Part shown: positions 10,418-19,534 of the stretch, in pieces
Layout of the letters: each line of letters opens with the position of its first letter
Numbering within the stretch: the stretch's first letter is position 1
Assembly (NCBI GenBank): GCA_027493675.1
Contig: JAOSKI010000013.1
Span: forward strand, 1-47,312
Source: Microthrixaceae bacterium
GTDB taxonomy: Bacteria > Actinomycetota > Acidimicrobiia > Acidimicrobiales > Microtrichaceae
DNA length: 47,312 nt
Direction: 5' to 3'
Translations under genes and position numbers: made by a program
The notes under the pieces: model-generated
Told to the model about the DNA's origin: nothing
The model's input: only the letters and a program-made list of their open reading frames with translations
Databases searched by the model: none

Positions 10418-12437
10418 TCACTTGACCACGAAGGTCCGGCAACCGAGAAGCTGATCCGATCCCGGGCCGACGTTCACTGCAACGGCACATACGCTGTGGT
10501 GACCGTCGGGGATGCCAGGTGCGCTCAGCGCGAATCCTGACGTCTGGCCCGTGCCGAACTTGGCCGCCACGTCGGGACGGCGCCGATTGGTGACGATCAT
10601 CCATCTGGTACGGCCATCCAGGACGATTCGGACTCTCGTCGGTACCTTCGAATCCTCGTCGACAGCCCAACCCGAGACGTGGGCGGTGCGTCCAACGAGC
10701 TTGAACCCATCAAGGTTGCCGGCGGGTTGAGCCCCGGCGACGTTTATGTAGGTGCAATCCGGAGCCGCGTGATAGCCGGGGCCGGAGTTGAGAACCGACA
10801 TGCAGACTCGACGGCGGCCGGCACCCACATCCGTGTTCGTGTATGCGGAACGAACCATCCTCCCGAGTCATCGTGGAACCGACGAGACGACCGTCCGCGT
10901 AGAAGCTCACCCGCCGCGACCCCGGCGCGTCCCGATCCCGGGCCCACCCCCGTACGGCGAGACGCCGCTTCCCACCCGATGCCGAGGTGAAGCGTCCATC
11001 AGGGCTGTGACCCGACGGGTCGCTCAGACGAACATCTCTGCATCCCAAGGGCTTGTCACGTCCGTGGCCCTGGTTGAGGACCTTCACACACACCAGGCGC
11101 TCGCCCGGAACCGGGAGACTGAACGTAGCGTCGAACCCGGTGTTGGACGGGTAGTTCGAGTGAACGGCCTTGACATCGCTGCGCCGGATGTCGGCCGTGG
11201 TCGTGCGAACGAGACCATCGACCTGAACCCTGATCGTCGATGGAACGCTCACGTCGAGATCTGTCGCCCAGCCCTTCACACGCAGGGCCAGTCCCGATGC
11301 TCCCAGATGCTCGAGGTTGCCCACCGGGCCCGAGATCGCCTTCGTCCAGTTGGCCCACTCCTGGGCACGCTGGCGCACCTGACCCAGCACATCCCTCGAT
11401 CGACCGGGACATCCCGTCGAGCCCACATCGCCGTGACCCACCACGTTGGGGAGGTTGACGACCGTACCGGCGGGATACTTCGGCCCACCGGCCGATGTGA
11501 CCGCTCCCCAGCCGGTCGGTTCGACACCGCCGAGGAACAGCTTCCAGCCGACCACGCGGCTCACACCTTCGATCGCTGCGGCACTCGGCTGGGAACCCGA
11601 GTAGTCACCCAGGATCGAGATCCCAACCGTGTTGGTGTTGAACCCCGACGCATGCGCCCCGATCACAGGTCGGTCGATTCCGCCCTGTCGCCCTTCCCAT
11701 ATGCCCCCGAAGCGGTCGACGACGAAGTTGTACCCGATGTCGTCCCAGCCCCGGCCATCCTGATGGTAGGCCTGGATGCCGCGGATGATCCCCGGCACCT
11801 GGCCCTGGGAGTAGCCGTTGCCGCTGACCGTATGGTGAACCACGGCCTTCTTGATGGTCGCGCCGTAGTGAACGCCTTTCGCTGCGCGTGCACCCCATGA
11901 GCCACGCGGGTTGATACCGAAAGGAGGTGCTGCTCCGGCGGAGGCGACCGGTTCGTTCACCGTCACCACACGCTGCAGGGATTCACGCACGAGCACGACC
12001 TCGGCCGCCTCTGCGTCAGCCGGAGCCAGGTCCAGTTCATAACCATCCGCGGATTGCACCCAGAACGGTTCGGTGCCCCAGTTGGTCGCGGAGTCGGGCC
12101 CCTCGCCGCTTTCCGCATGCAGTTCGGTCCACGCATCCCAGGTTCCGTCAGGGAGCTTCACCCGCACCATCACTGGTGCAGTCGGCGCCGCATCGAACAC
12201 CACCGCCATCAGGGCGAACGCCGCCGTCTCCTCGGTCAGCGCACGCACCCGCTGTTCACCCAACGGTTCTTCCGCAACGGCCTGCAACTCGGCCACCTCG
12301 GCCGGAGTGGCAGGATCCAAGCCGGGCAGCGGTTCGACCGCCGCCACCGAGCGCTCCACAAAGCCCATCTGGGGCAACGGGACCACCAGGAGCACCAGTC
12401 CCAGTGCCATGGCCACACCAAAGCGACGAACTGCCAT
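10418..12437 (-). CDS. Secreted PGRP/amidase-2 domain protein with three C-terminal repeats
   Basis: Putative N-acetylmuramoyl-L-alanine amidase acting on peptidoglycan outside the cell. The start at 12437 (MAVRRFGVAMALG) has GGAG 6 nt upstream and a signal peptide (LGLVLLVVPLPQM); alternative ATGs at 12443 and 12449 are possible. The PGRP/amidase_2 domain spans about residues 175-350, starting SWGARAAKG. It shows the zinc His in VVHHTVSGNG (201-202), GAHASGFNTNTVGI and the His/Cys motif GHGDVGSTGCPG (334-345). After it come three modules of about 95-100 aa (11318-11030, 10997-10724, 10717-10418) sharing GWA-x-D-x-D, a DG turn and a late Cys pair. One frameshift near 10850 splits module 2. 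Corrected length is about 673 aa. The repeats are probably cell-surface binding or spacer domains (inference). Confidence 0.82.
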
Positions 12438-12630
12438 TCTCATCTCCATATCAGGGGCATCCCGTCCGGTTCCCTTGCGAGACCGATGCCCCGAGCACGA
12501 GGTCACCACTCACCCACTCCATACAACGATCGACACGATGGGCCGAGACCTGAGTATCCGCTCTCACGCTATCGGCGATCGGTCCACATTGCGATGATGT
12601 TACGGCCTCGACCGCCCGCCCGCTCCGGGG
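12438..12630. other. Gap upstream of the amidase gene
   Basis: About 190 bp between the end of the glycosyltransferase fusion and the amidase start. I see no coding potential. It is the likely place for the amidase promoter; no convincing hairpin was found. Confidence 0.35.
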
Positions 12631-15331
12631 TCACCACGCGAACTCCTCACGGAGGATCCCGGCAAGAGCGCCCGCGAAGGCAGGCCACGTCGGCGGGTCG
12701 AACTGCGACGCACGAAGCACCGCTTCGGCCTGCAGCTCCGGACTCGACAGCCGCGCCGCCAGTTCTCGTCGCCAACGCTGCGGAGCATCCGCAGCGAGAT
12801 ATGTGGCGCAGGAACCACCGGCATCCACCAGCGCGGGGTCGTCGGCGGCGAGGACCGGAACCCCCTCGCTTCAGGGCCTCGACCACGGGTAGGCCGAAGC
12901 CCTCGGCCAGGCTCGGGACCAACACGGTGTGGGCACCTGCGTAGAGGGCCTCGAGCCGGCGATCATCCACATCGGTGAGCCAGTGCAGGCGCTTCCCGGT
13001 CAGCTCGTGGGACTCGAATCGAGCGAGGAAATCCTCGGCGCCCCAGCCGTACCTTCCAACCACCACGAGATGCAGGTCGGGATGTTCCGACGCCAGTTGC
13101 TCGAACACCTCCAGCGCCAGGAGATGGTTCTTTCGTGTCTCGACGGTACCGACCATCAACAGGTAGCGGTCCCCCTGCGGGACCACCGGATGAGGCGACC
13201 TCGGCGGTTCGTCATGAGGACCTGGTTCACCCGGATACGCCGACACGTCCGCGCCCAGTGGGACGGTGCACACGGTCGGCGTCTCGAGTCCCTCAGCCTC
13301 ACAGATGCGGTGGATCTGGTCGACCGTGGACGAACCGGCACATACGAGCAGCTCGGAATAGCGAAGCTGTGCGGTGACAGTGGGTGTGAATATCTCACGG
13401 AGCCCGGGAGAGAACCATTGTGGATGCTCCAATGGGAACAAGTCGTGGACGAAGGTGGCCAGCGCACTCCCCGGCACGCAGGTCCGCCAACAGCCGCGAC
13501 CGGTCGACGCCGAGCTCGTTCCAGACGGCGTCCAACTCCAGGAGCACTGCGCCGGCAGCCAGCCGGTCGAGCACCAGCGAATCCTCGATGACCCGGCGCG
13601 AACGACCGAAGACCAATTCGCGCAGCCATCGCACGGCCCCGATGATCCTCAGTCGGGTCAACAACGAACGCATCGACGCCTTCGCCGACTCTGTACTGCC
13701 TGCCTGGGGCACGGTCGCGCCAGCACCCGAACGCAACAACGAACCGTACTCGGCCGAGGTGAGACGCCGGAACGCCTTGTTGCGTTCACACCACCGGATC
13801 GCCACGAGTTGCACCTGCGGGTCGGCAGCAGGCAACTCGGCGGCAAGGCGACACGACGCGCTGGATTCCCGCGCGGTAACCGGCCTTGAGGGTCTCGCCC
13901 ACGTCGAGATAGACCACCAGCGGTCCGCCGGGCTCCGGAACGGGAGCGCGGGGCCCCGAGCGGGGTTGGAGGACGCTCCGGACGCGCGTCGTGGGGGTAC
14001 GTCCGGGCCTGCAGGTCACCCGTGCACCCGGCCACCCCGCCAGAGCGGAGACCGTAGCGAGCTTCCAGGTGATCAGGGGCTGCCACTGCGCCCGACGACC
14101 GCGCCTGAGCCGCCCGAACACGTTCACCCGGAAGAGCCTCCATGCACCCCTGCGCAACCAGCTGAGGGAACGGCGCAGATCACGCGCTTGGCCGTTTCGG
14201 AGGTTCGTGAGCAACCAGTTGCGCCGGTCGAGGAACACATGGAGCCGGGATCCGCCCCCACCGGATGCCCCGAGCGCGTGATGCACCACGGCGGAGGGAG
14301 CCGTACGGACATCCCACCCGGCCCGGCGCAGCCTCAGGAAAAGATCGGTGTCCTCGTAGTAGGCGAAGTACCTGGGATCGAACAGGCCCACCTCTTCGAG
14401 GGATTCGGTGCGCAGCAACGCGGCTCCACCACAGAACCCCTCGACCGAATCCGAACACATGCTCGTTCTGTGGCAATCGCTCTCGGGAGGGTCTGCACCG
14501 TCCGGAAGGCCGTAGCCGATGTCGAAACCCTCGCCGGACTCGTTGAGTCCCGTACCGACTCCGTTGAGCAGCCAGGTGCGGGGGTCATCGGATGCCCCAC
14601 CGTAGGTTCGAGTGAGCAACCGCGAGGCACCGCCTTGCTCACGCAAGGTGACCGTCACCTCACACGGTCCGTCACCCGAAGGGACCCAGATCCGACCACA
14701 TGACCCGGCTTGCAGGCGCCACAGGCGACGTGAGGGGCCACAGAAGCGCCCCCTTCATCGCTGAATCCCGTTGTGTGAACACCGGCGGTCACATCGAGGA
14801 CGGGACCCCCGACGGTCTCGTCTCCACCCGCTCGATGACCTCGTTCCGATCAGGCGGATCCACGTCGATCACGACGAAGCCTGGATCCAACAGGAGTTTG
14901 GACGCAACAGCCCCCGTACGGTCCCCGGCCAGCCCCACCGTCAACATCTCGGTGATCCAATCCGGTTCACACCAGGCGTCGTTGTTCAACAACGCGACCC
15001 AGTCGGCCCTGCGTGGACCCGCCTCGGTCAACCTGCGGATACCCCGGTTGCACCCCTCGGCGAAACCCAGGTTGGCTTCGTTGACGACCACCTCCACCTC
15101 GGGTGAACCGACGTGGCCCAGCCACCACGACAGCTCCTCGAGCGAGCCGTCCACGGATCCGTTGTCTACAAGGACGATCCGGAGGCGGTCGCGTGGATGG
15201 TCGGAGCGCCACAGGGACTCGATGCACCTGCGTGTGAACCACGCCGCGTTCCAGTTGAGCACCACCACACCCACCATGGGGTGGGTATCGTCCAGATGGC
15301 CTGGAAGGGCGGGATTCGACCTTGGTGTCAC
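12631..15331 (-). CDS. GT2-GT4 fusion glycosyltransferase
   Basis: A protein of about 900 aa with two glycosyltransferase units. The first (15331 to about 13960) is a rhamnosyltransferase-like GT2 domain: VGVVVLNWN, VLVDNGSVDGS, ANLGFAEGCNRG, ALLNNDAWCEPDW, then FCGGAALLRTESL and YFAYYEDTDLFLRLRRAGW. The second (about 13920-12631) begins VVYLDVGETLKAGYRAGIQRV and is a GT-B (GT4) enzyme: FVHDLFPLEHPQWF, YLLMVGTVETRKN, HLVVVGRYGWG, and the sugar-nucleotide site SLAEGFGLPVVEAL. One uninterrupted frame (14658-13786) crosses from the first to the second, so the fusion is seen directly. Frameshifts are needed near 14700, 13830, 13450 and 12860. ATG 15331 or 15277 could be the start. The likely job is assembly of the locus glycan. 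Confidence 0.78.
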
Positions 15332-15385
15332 CTCGGTGATCCTACGAACCAGCCGCCCACTGACCCGAGCTCCTCGTATAGGACG

Positions 15386-16163
15386 TCATGACCCTGCGAG
15401 ATCCCCGACCGCACCGGCCACCTCGTCGAGGTCGACGCTCACGTCGTCGAACCGGCGTATGTCCCTGAAGGTCCGGTCACGCCCCCGCGGGTCCACGAAC
15501 CACTTCCGGAGGTTCGCGAGCACCGCGGCGCGCAGTTCCGTCGGGGCCTCTATCAGTCGGTCTGCACCCTGGGCTCCCACCAGGAGCCTCGCCAGGTCGT
15601 ACAGATCGCTCGCCCGCTTCTCGGGTTTCGCGGAGGCCCGCAGGGGGCACCGTGGTGGCCTTCATCGCGACGAGTCCCGCGGTGGATGCGACCAGCCTCT
15701 CCACCCGCTCCATGAGCGGGATGCCGCCTTCGTCCACGACGGTGATCTCCACCAACGTGGCGTTGTCGTGTGCCCATGTGTGGGCGACGACGTTGCGTTC
15801 GAGGTCCGACAGCGGACCCTGGGCGAGCAGCTCCGCCAGCACCTGCTCCGCGGAGCCCGGAGCGACATCGATCACGTCCAGGTCGAGCCGACCTGGCATG
15901 ACGTACTGCCCACCCCCGCTGCTGCTCAAGGCCAGCCTCTGCAGGGTCGCGTCGAACAGCTCGAGGTCACGTGTCAGCGCGTCCAGGTCCACCGTCGCGC
16001 GGTGTGGCACGCCGACGCGACACACCACGGCCAGACCACCGATGAGACGCATCTCCGGCGGCAGTTGGGACAGCGCCTCCACCGAAAGGTGCGTGGTCCC
16101 ACCTGGCCGACCTGTGAGTACGACCTTCGACTCGGTTCGCCTTACGGGGGTCCCGGCGGTCAC
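15386..16163 (-). CDS. AbiEii-like nucleotidyltransferase toxin
   Basis: Putative toxin of a type IV toxin-antitoxin or abortive-infection pair. The family (AbiEii/MenT-like) uses a minimal nucleotidyltransferase fold to block translation, for example by modifying tRNA. Seen here: the motif IGGLAVVCRVGVPHRATVDLD, with Gly42-Gly43 and the metal-binding Asp59-x-Asp61, and later VAMKATTVP, then after a frameshift near 15640 SAKPEKRASDLYDLARLL, matching the conserved Lys and (R)DLYDL of AbiEii. Corrected length is about 259 aa. The GTG start at 16163 overlaps the stop of the upstream gene (GTGA), so the pair is translationally coupled with the regulator first, as in abiEi-abiEii. It sits between the polysaccharide locus and a MoeB-like gene. 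Confidence 0.78.
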
Positions 16164-17186
16164 TCCGGCACCACCCCCCAGTCCTCGACTATCTCAGCAC
16201 CCCTGGAGCGGTCGGCACCGATGCGCAGGCGCACATCAAGGGATGGGCGATGCGCCACGGATGGTCCTCATCGGGCTCGTAGCCCTCCAACTCCGGGAGC
16301 CATCGCACCGGGGCGAGGCGGACGAACAGCGACACGTCGCCCTCGGCGGGACCGAGCGCCCTCAACCTGCGCAGCCCGTCCTTCCCCACGTAGCACCTCG
16401 CGGGCAGATCCGCCGCGGCGGTGATTCGGGCGCCTCCGAGGGTGGCGGCACGCTCGTCCACCCGTAGGAGCTCACCGGCACCCAGCACCTCAGCTGCCTC
16501 GCCGATCGATACGGGGACCGGCACCCAGCCGTCGTCGGGCCAGTGCGCCGCGGTCTCCCAGAACAGGTCCGGCAGCAGGGGCAGCCGGCTGGCCGACCCG
16601 ATCAGTCCTTCGGCCGTGAAGCGGTTGAGGATCTCCTGGGTTCCCCCGGGCTGCGGTGCGTGTCTGCGGCCATCCGCCGGGCGGAGACCTCCTGGCCGGG
16701 GTTGATCAGGGCGTGGAGCGCGATCTCCAGGCCGACGGGGGTCCACGGCGAGTTGGACGAACCGCGGCCGTCGGAACTCCCCAGGCCGATCGGTGCGTCG
16801 ATCCTCAACCCGGGGATCCAGATCCTCAGGTGGCCCCGCCGGTCGAGCCATGACCATCCGGCGTCGCGCAGCACCTGCCGGGCGCTCTCGGAGAGCCTGT
16901 CGGCGACCAGGAGCGCCACCGATCCCTGGTCTGCCACCAGCTCGGCCACGACACCCGGATGCGGATGCGCCCGCTGGAGCAACGGGAGCTCCACCGGTAC
17001 ACCGTCTGCGACGACCGTTTCGTCCCGTGAGACGACCTCCACCCCCAGCGCCGACAGTGCATCCGCCAGCTCCCGCAACAGCCGCGGGTCCACAGGTCGT
17101 CCGTGCCCAGGAGCGTTCGCTTCGCCGGCTTCGGAGTATATCGGCCCCCCGGAAGCACCAATCGCTGTACGTGCCGTCACGAACAC
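16160..17186 (-). CDS. AbiEi-like antitoxin / winged-helix regulator
   Basis: Probable antitoxin and autorepressor partner of the toxin gene that overlaps its stop. About 340 aa from a GTG at 17186 (MFVTARTAIGASGG). The N-terminal half (LLRELADALSALGVEV, VALLVADRLSESARQVL, GWSWLDRRGHLRIW) resembles the nuclease-fold-like domain of actinobacterial AbiE-associated regulators. About 16720-16560 looks like a winged helix (VGLEIALHALINPGQEVSARRMA, then after a frameshift GGTQEILNRFTAEGLIG). The C-terminal part (PVRWLPELEGYEPDEDHPWRIAHPL) ends, after a second frameshift near 16215, with IVEDWGVVPE at 16160. Assignment rests on coupling with the AbiEii-like gene and gross architecture; similarity to classical AbiEi is not obvious by eye. 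A 22-bp direct repeat overlaps its start. Confidence 0.6.
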
Positions 17187-17191
17187 CGAAC
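17170..17191. repeat. Direct repeat copy 1, probable operator
   Basis: A 22-bp unit that overlaps the GTG start of the AbiEi-like gene. It matches a second copy 56 bp upstream of the gene (17226-17247) at 21 of 22 positions. On the minus strand each unit carries two GTTCG boxes 7 bp apart. Position and spacing suit autoregulation by the antitoxin. Confidence 0.6.
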
Positions 17192-17225
17192 ATAGCGGAG
17201 GGCCCTGGCGTTCACAACCAGTGCG

Positions 17226-17247
17226 CGTGCCGCCACGAACACCGAAC
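17226..17247. repeat. Direct repeat copy 2, probable operator
   Basis: Second copy of the 22-bp unit, differing at one base from the copy at 17170-17191. It lies in the short gap between the MoeB-like stop and the AbiEi-like start, where the toxin-antitoxin promoter must be. Confidence 0.6.
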
Positions 17248-17288
17248 AGGTAGCGCGCTCCCCCAGCAGCGCCAGGAGAGGCCGGTGA

Positions 17289-18460
17289 TCACGCCGGTGC
17301 GGATAGCGGCGCCGGCATGCAGTGGCCGTCCAGGGGAACCACCTGGATCCGGTCGCGGTTCTCCCAGGTGATCTGGTTGTTCGGGTCCTTGCGCAACTTG
17401 AACTCCTGAACTCCATGTCCTGGGTGTCCACGGTCAGATAACGGCCGACGAGGGACTCACCGAAGCCGAGGATCCACTTCACGGTCTCGATCGCCTGGAT
17501 TGTGCCGATGAGTCCCGGAAGCACTCCCAGCACACCTGCTTCGGAGCAGCTCGGGGCGAGCTCCGGCGGCGGCGGTTCGGGCAGCATGTCGCGATAGGTC
17601 GGGCCACTGCGTGGATCGAACACCGTCACCTGTCCCTCGAAGCGGAAGATCGATCCGTGGACCACCGGGATCCCCAACTTCACCGAGGCGTCGTTCAGCA
17701 TGTAGCGCACCGGGAAGTTGTCCGCACCGTCGACCACTATGTCGAAACCGGAGATGACGTCTTCGATGTTGGACGCATCCAGGCGCACGTCGAAGGTGAT
17801 CACGTTCACGTCGGGGTTCAGCGCGGTGAGGGTCTTCTTGGCCGAGTCCACCTTGCGCTCACCGATCCGGTCGAGGTTGTGCAGGATCTGGCGCTGCAGG
17901 TTGGACTCGTCCACCACGTCCATGTCGACGATCCCGATCGTGCCGACACCGGCCGCGGCGAGATAGAGGGCGGCCGGTGAGCCCAGTCCGCCGGCGCCCA
18001 ACAGCAGCACCTTGGCACCAAGCAGCTTCTGCTGGCCTTCCTCGCCCACCTCGGGCAACAGCAGGTGCCGCTGGTAGCGGTTGCGCTGGTCGGGGCTCAA
18101 CACCTCCGGCACACGCCATTCGCGACCCTCGTCCTTCCAGCGGTTGAACCCGCCCGCCATCGACACCACGTCGGTGTAGCCGAGCTCGGCCATGGTGACC
18201 GCTGCGAACGCCGAGCGGACACCGCCGGCGCAGATGATCACCACGGGAGCCGACTTGTCGGGGATGCGCCCCTCCACCTGGCTCTCCAGGTTGCCCCTCG
18301 CCAGGAACACCGAATCGGGCACCGCGCCCTGTTCGAACTCGTCGGCTTCGCGCACGTCGAGCAGGATCGCGCCCTGGCCCAGCATCTCCTCGGCCCCCGC
18401 GGGGTCGACCTCGCGGATCTGCGCCTTGGCATTGCGGAGCAGTTCCCTGAATCCAGCCAT
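17289..18460 (-). CDS. Rhodanese-ThiF/MoeB fusion (sulfur-carrier adenylyltransferase/sulfurtransferase)
   Basis: Activates a ubiquitin-like sulfur carrier (MoaD/ThiS/CysO type) by adenylation and probably passes it sulfur. The rhodanese domain is N-terminal, residues about 15-113, with the persulfide Cys77 in ICAGGVRS. It is followed by an E1-like ThiF/MoeB domain: RYQRHLLLPEVGEEGQ, ATP loop GAGGLGS (155-161), DMDVVDESNLQRQ, DGADNFPVRY, SCSEAGVLGVLPG and IGTIQAIETVKWILG. A frameshift near 17420 obscures the tail. The corrected frame reads LRKDPNNQITWENRDRIQVV and ends with a TGA at 17291-17289, for about 390 aa. The start at 18460 has AGAGGTG about 8 nt upstream. Actinobacterial MoeZ has the opposite domain order. 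The pathway (molybdopterin, thiamine or cysteine) is not decided by the context. Confidence 0.85.
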
Positions 18461-18617
18461 CTCGTCACCTCTTGGCTCTCGATGTCTCCCGGCGCTACAG
18501 CTCACCCCGGGCGGGACTCACCTGCGCTTCAACCTCGCGAGTAAACCCTACCAACTTGGTCAACATTCCCGAAAGGCGAGGATCGACAACTCACACAGAC
18601 CTGCCGTACCGCCCCCA

Positions 18618-18657
18618 CCCCCACAACCGAACCCCCACAACCGAACCCCACACCGAA
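18618..18657. repeat. C-rich tandem repeat
   Basis: Two perfect 14-bp units (CCCCCACAACCGAA) followed by a degenerate 12-bp unit (CCCCACACCGAA), directly abutting the strong hairpin that follows. It lies upstream of the rhodanese-MoeB gene and downstream of the sirtuin gene. Function unknown. Confidence 0.7.
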
Positions 18658-18703
18658 CTGTCCGGTGTGAGGCGCGGATTCGCGCCTCACACCGGACAGT
18701 TCG
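18654..18703. terminator. 23-bp perfect hairpin after the sirtuin gene
   Basis: Two perfectly complementary 23-nt arms with a 4-nt loop (GATT), 18654-18676 and 18681-18703. It lies 19 bp past the sirtuin stop (minus strand). There is no T run, so it is a hairpin-only terminator or a palindromic repeat element rather than a classical intrinsic terminator. Confidence 0.65.
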
Positions 18704-18721
18704 CCGGGAGACCCCGCCGGC

Positions 18722-19515
18722 TCACCGGCGCAACAGATCGGGGAGCACCTCGCTGATCGGGGCATCGACCTTGGCGGTGGCGAACGAGTCCGCAGCAGTG
18801 GGCCCCGAGGTTCACCACGATCACCGGGATGCGGCGTTCCAGTGCCCAGCACGCCATGTTGTTCACCGGCGAGACCTCCAGGGTCGTACCGATCGCCAGG
18901 AACGCGTCCGCGTTGCGATCGCATCCCGTGCCTGCTCCATCGCGCCTTCGGGAGCATCTCGCCGAACATGACGACGGTCGTCTTGAGGATGCCGGCGCAG
19001 TGGTCGCAACGTGGATCGTCCTCACCGCCACGCACCCTTTCCACCACGGCATCGATGGGTCCTCCCGCTCCGCAGGACACGCACACGTACCCAGCGACCG
19101 ATCCGTGAACCTCTGTGAGGCGTCCGCTGCTGGTGCCTGCCAGCCGGTGCAGGCCGTCGATGTTCTGTGTGACCAGGTGCTGCAGTCGTCCCTGGCGCTC
19201 TAGATCGACCAGCGCCCGATGGCCCGCAGTGGGCCTGGCATCCAGGAGCCGGCTGTCCAACCGCATCCGCCACGCCGCGCGACGCGCCTCGGCGTCGCGG
19301 AGGTAGTTGTCGATGGTGGACGCTCTCTCGGCACCTGGATTCCTGGTCCACAGCCCGTCGGGTCCCCTGAAGTCGGGTATCCCTGCGTCGGTGGATATGC
19401 CCGCACCGGTCAGCACTGCTATCCGGGCCGATCCGCACAGGAGCTCCCGGGCGGCCTCCGACGGATCTCTCGCAGCGCACACCACGATCCACAGAATGCC
19501 ACGACCGCGTGCCAC
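18722..19515 (-). CDS. NAD-dependent protein deacylase, sirtuin (CobB/Sir2)
   Basis: Removes acyl groups from protein lysines using NAD+. Hallmarks are all present: NAD site VLTGAGISTDAGIPDFRG, VTQNIDGLHRLAG, catalytic His in LTEVHGSV, zinc Cys pairs CVSC and CDHC, and after a frameshift near 18955 AFLAIGTTLEVSPVNNMA and RRIPVIVVNLG. A second break near 18800 precedes the C-terminus, which the corrected frame ends as DAPISEVLPDLLRR with a TGA at 18724-18722. Corrected length is about 250 aa from a GTG near 19482, or slightly longer from 19515; the start is not resolved. It lies 19 bp from the ABC exporter genes on the same strand and might be the last gene of that unit. Confidence 0.88.
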
Positions 19516-19534
19516 GGCCGGGCGCCACGACCGG

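Noticed and set aside
10785..11900. A 370-codon plus-strand frame (10788-11900).
   Set aside because: It is antisense to the amidase gene, whose motifs, signal peptide and repeats are clear; the plus-strand protein has no recognisable features.
18611..18657. CRISPR-like array in the C-rich tandem repeats.
   Set aside because: The 14-bp units are contiguous with no spacers, and there are no cas genes.
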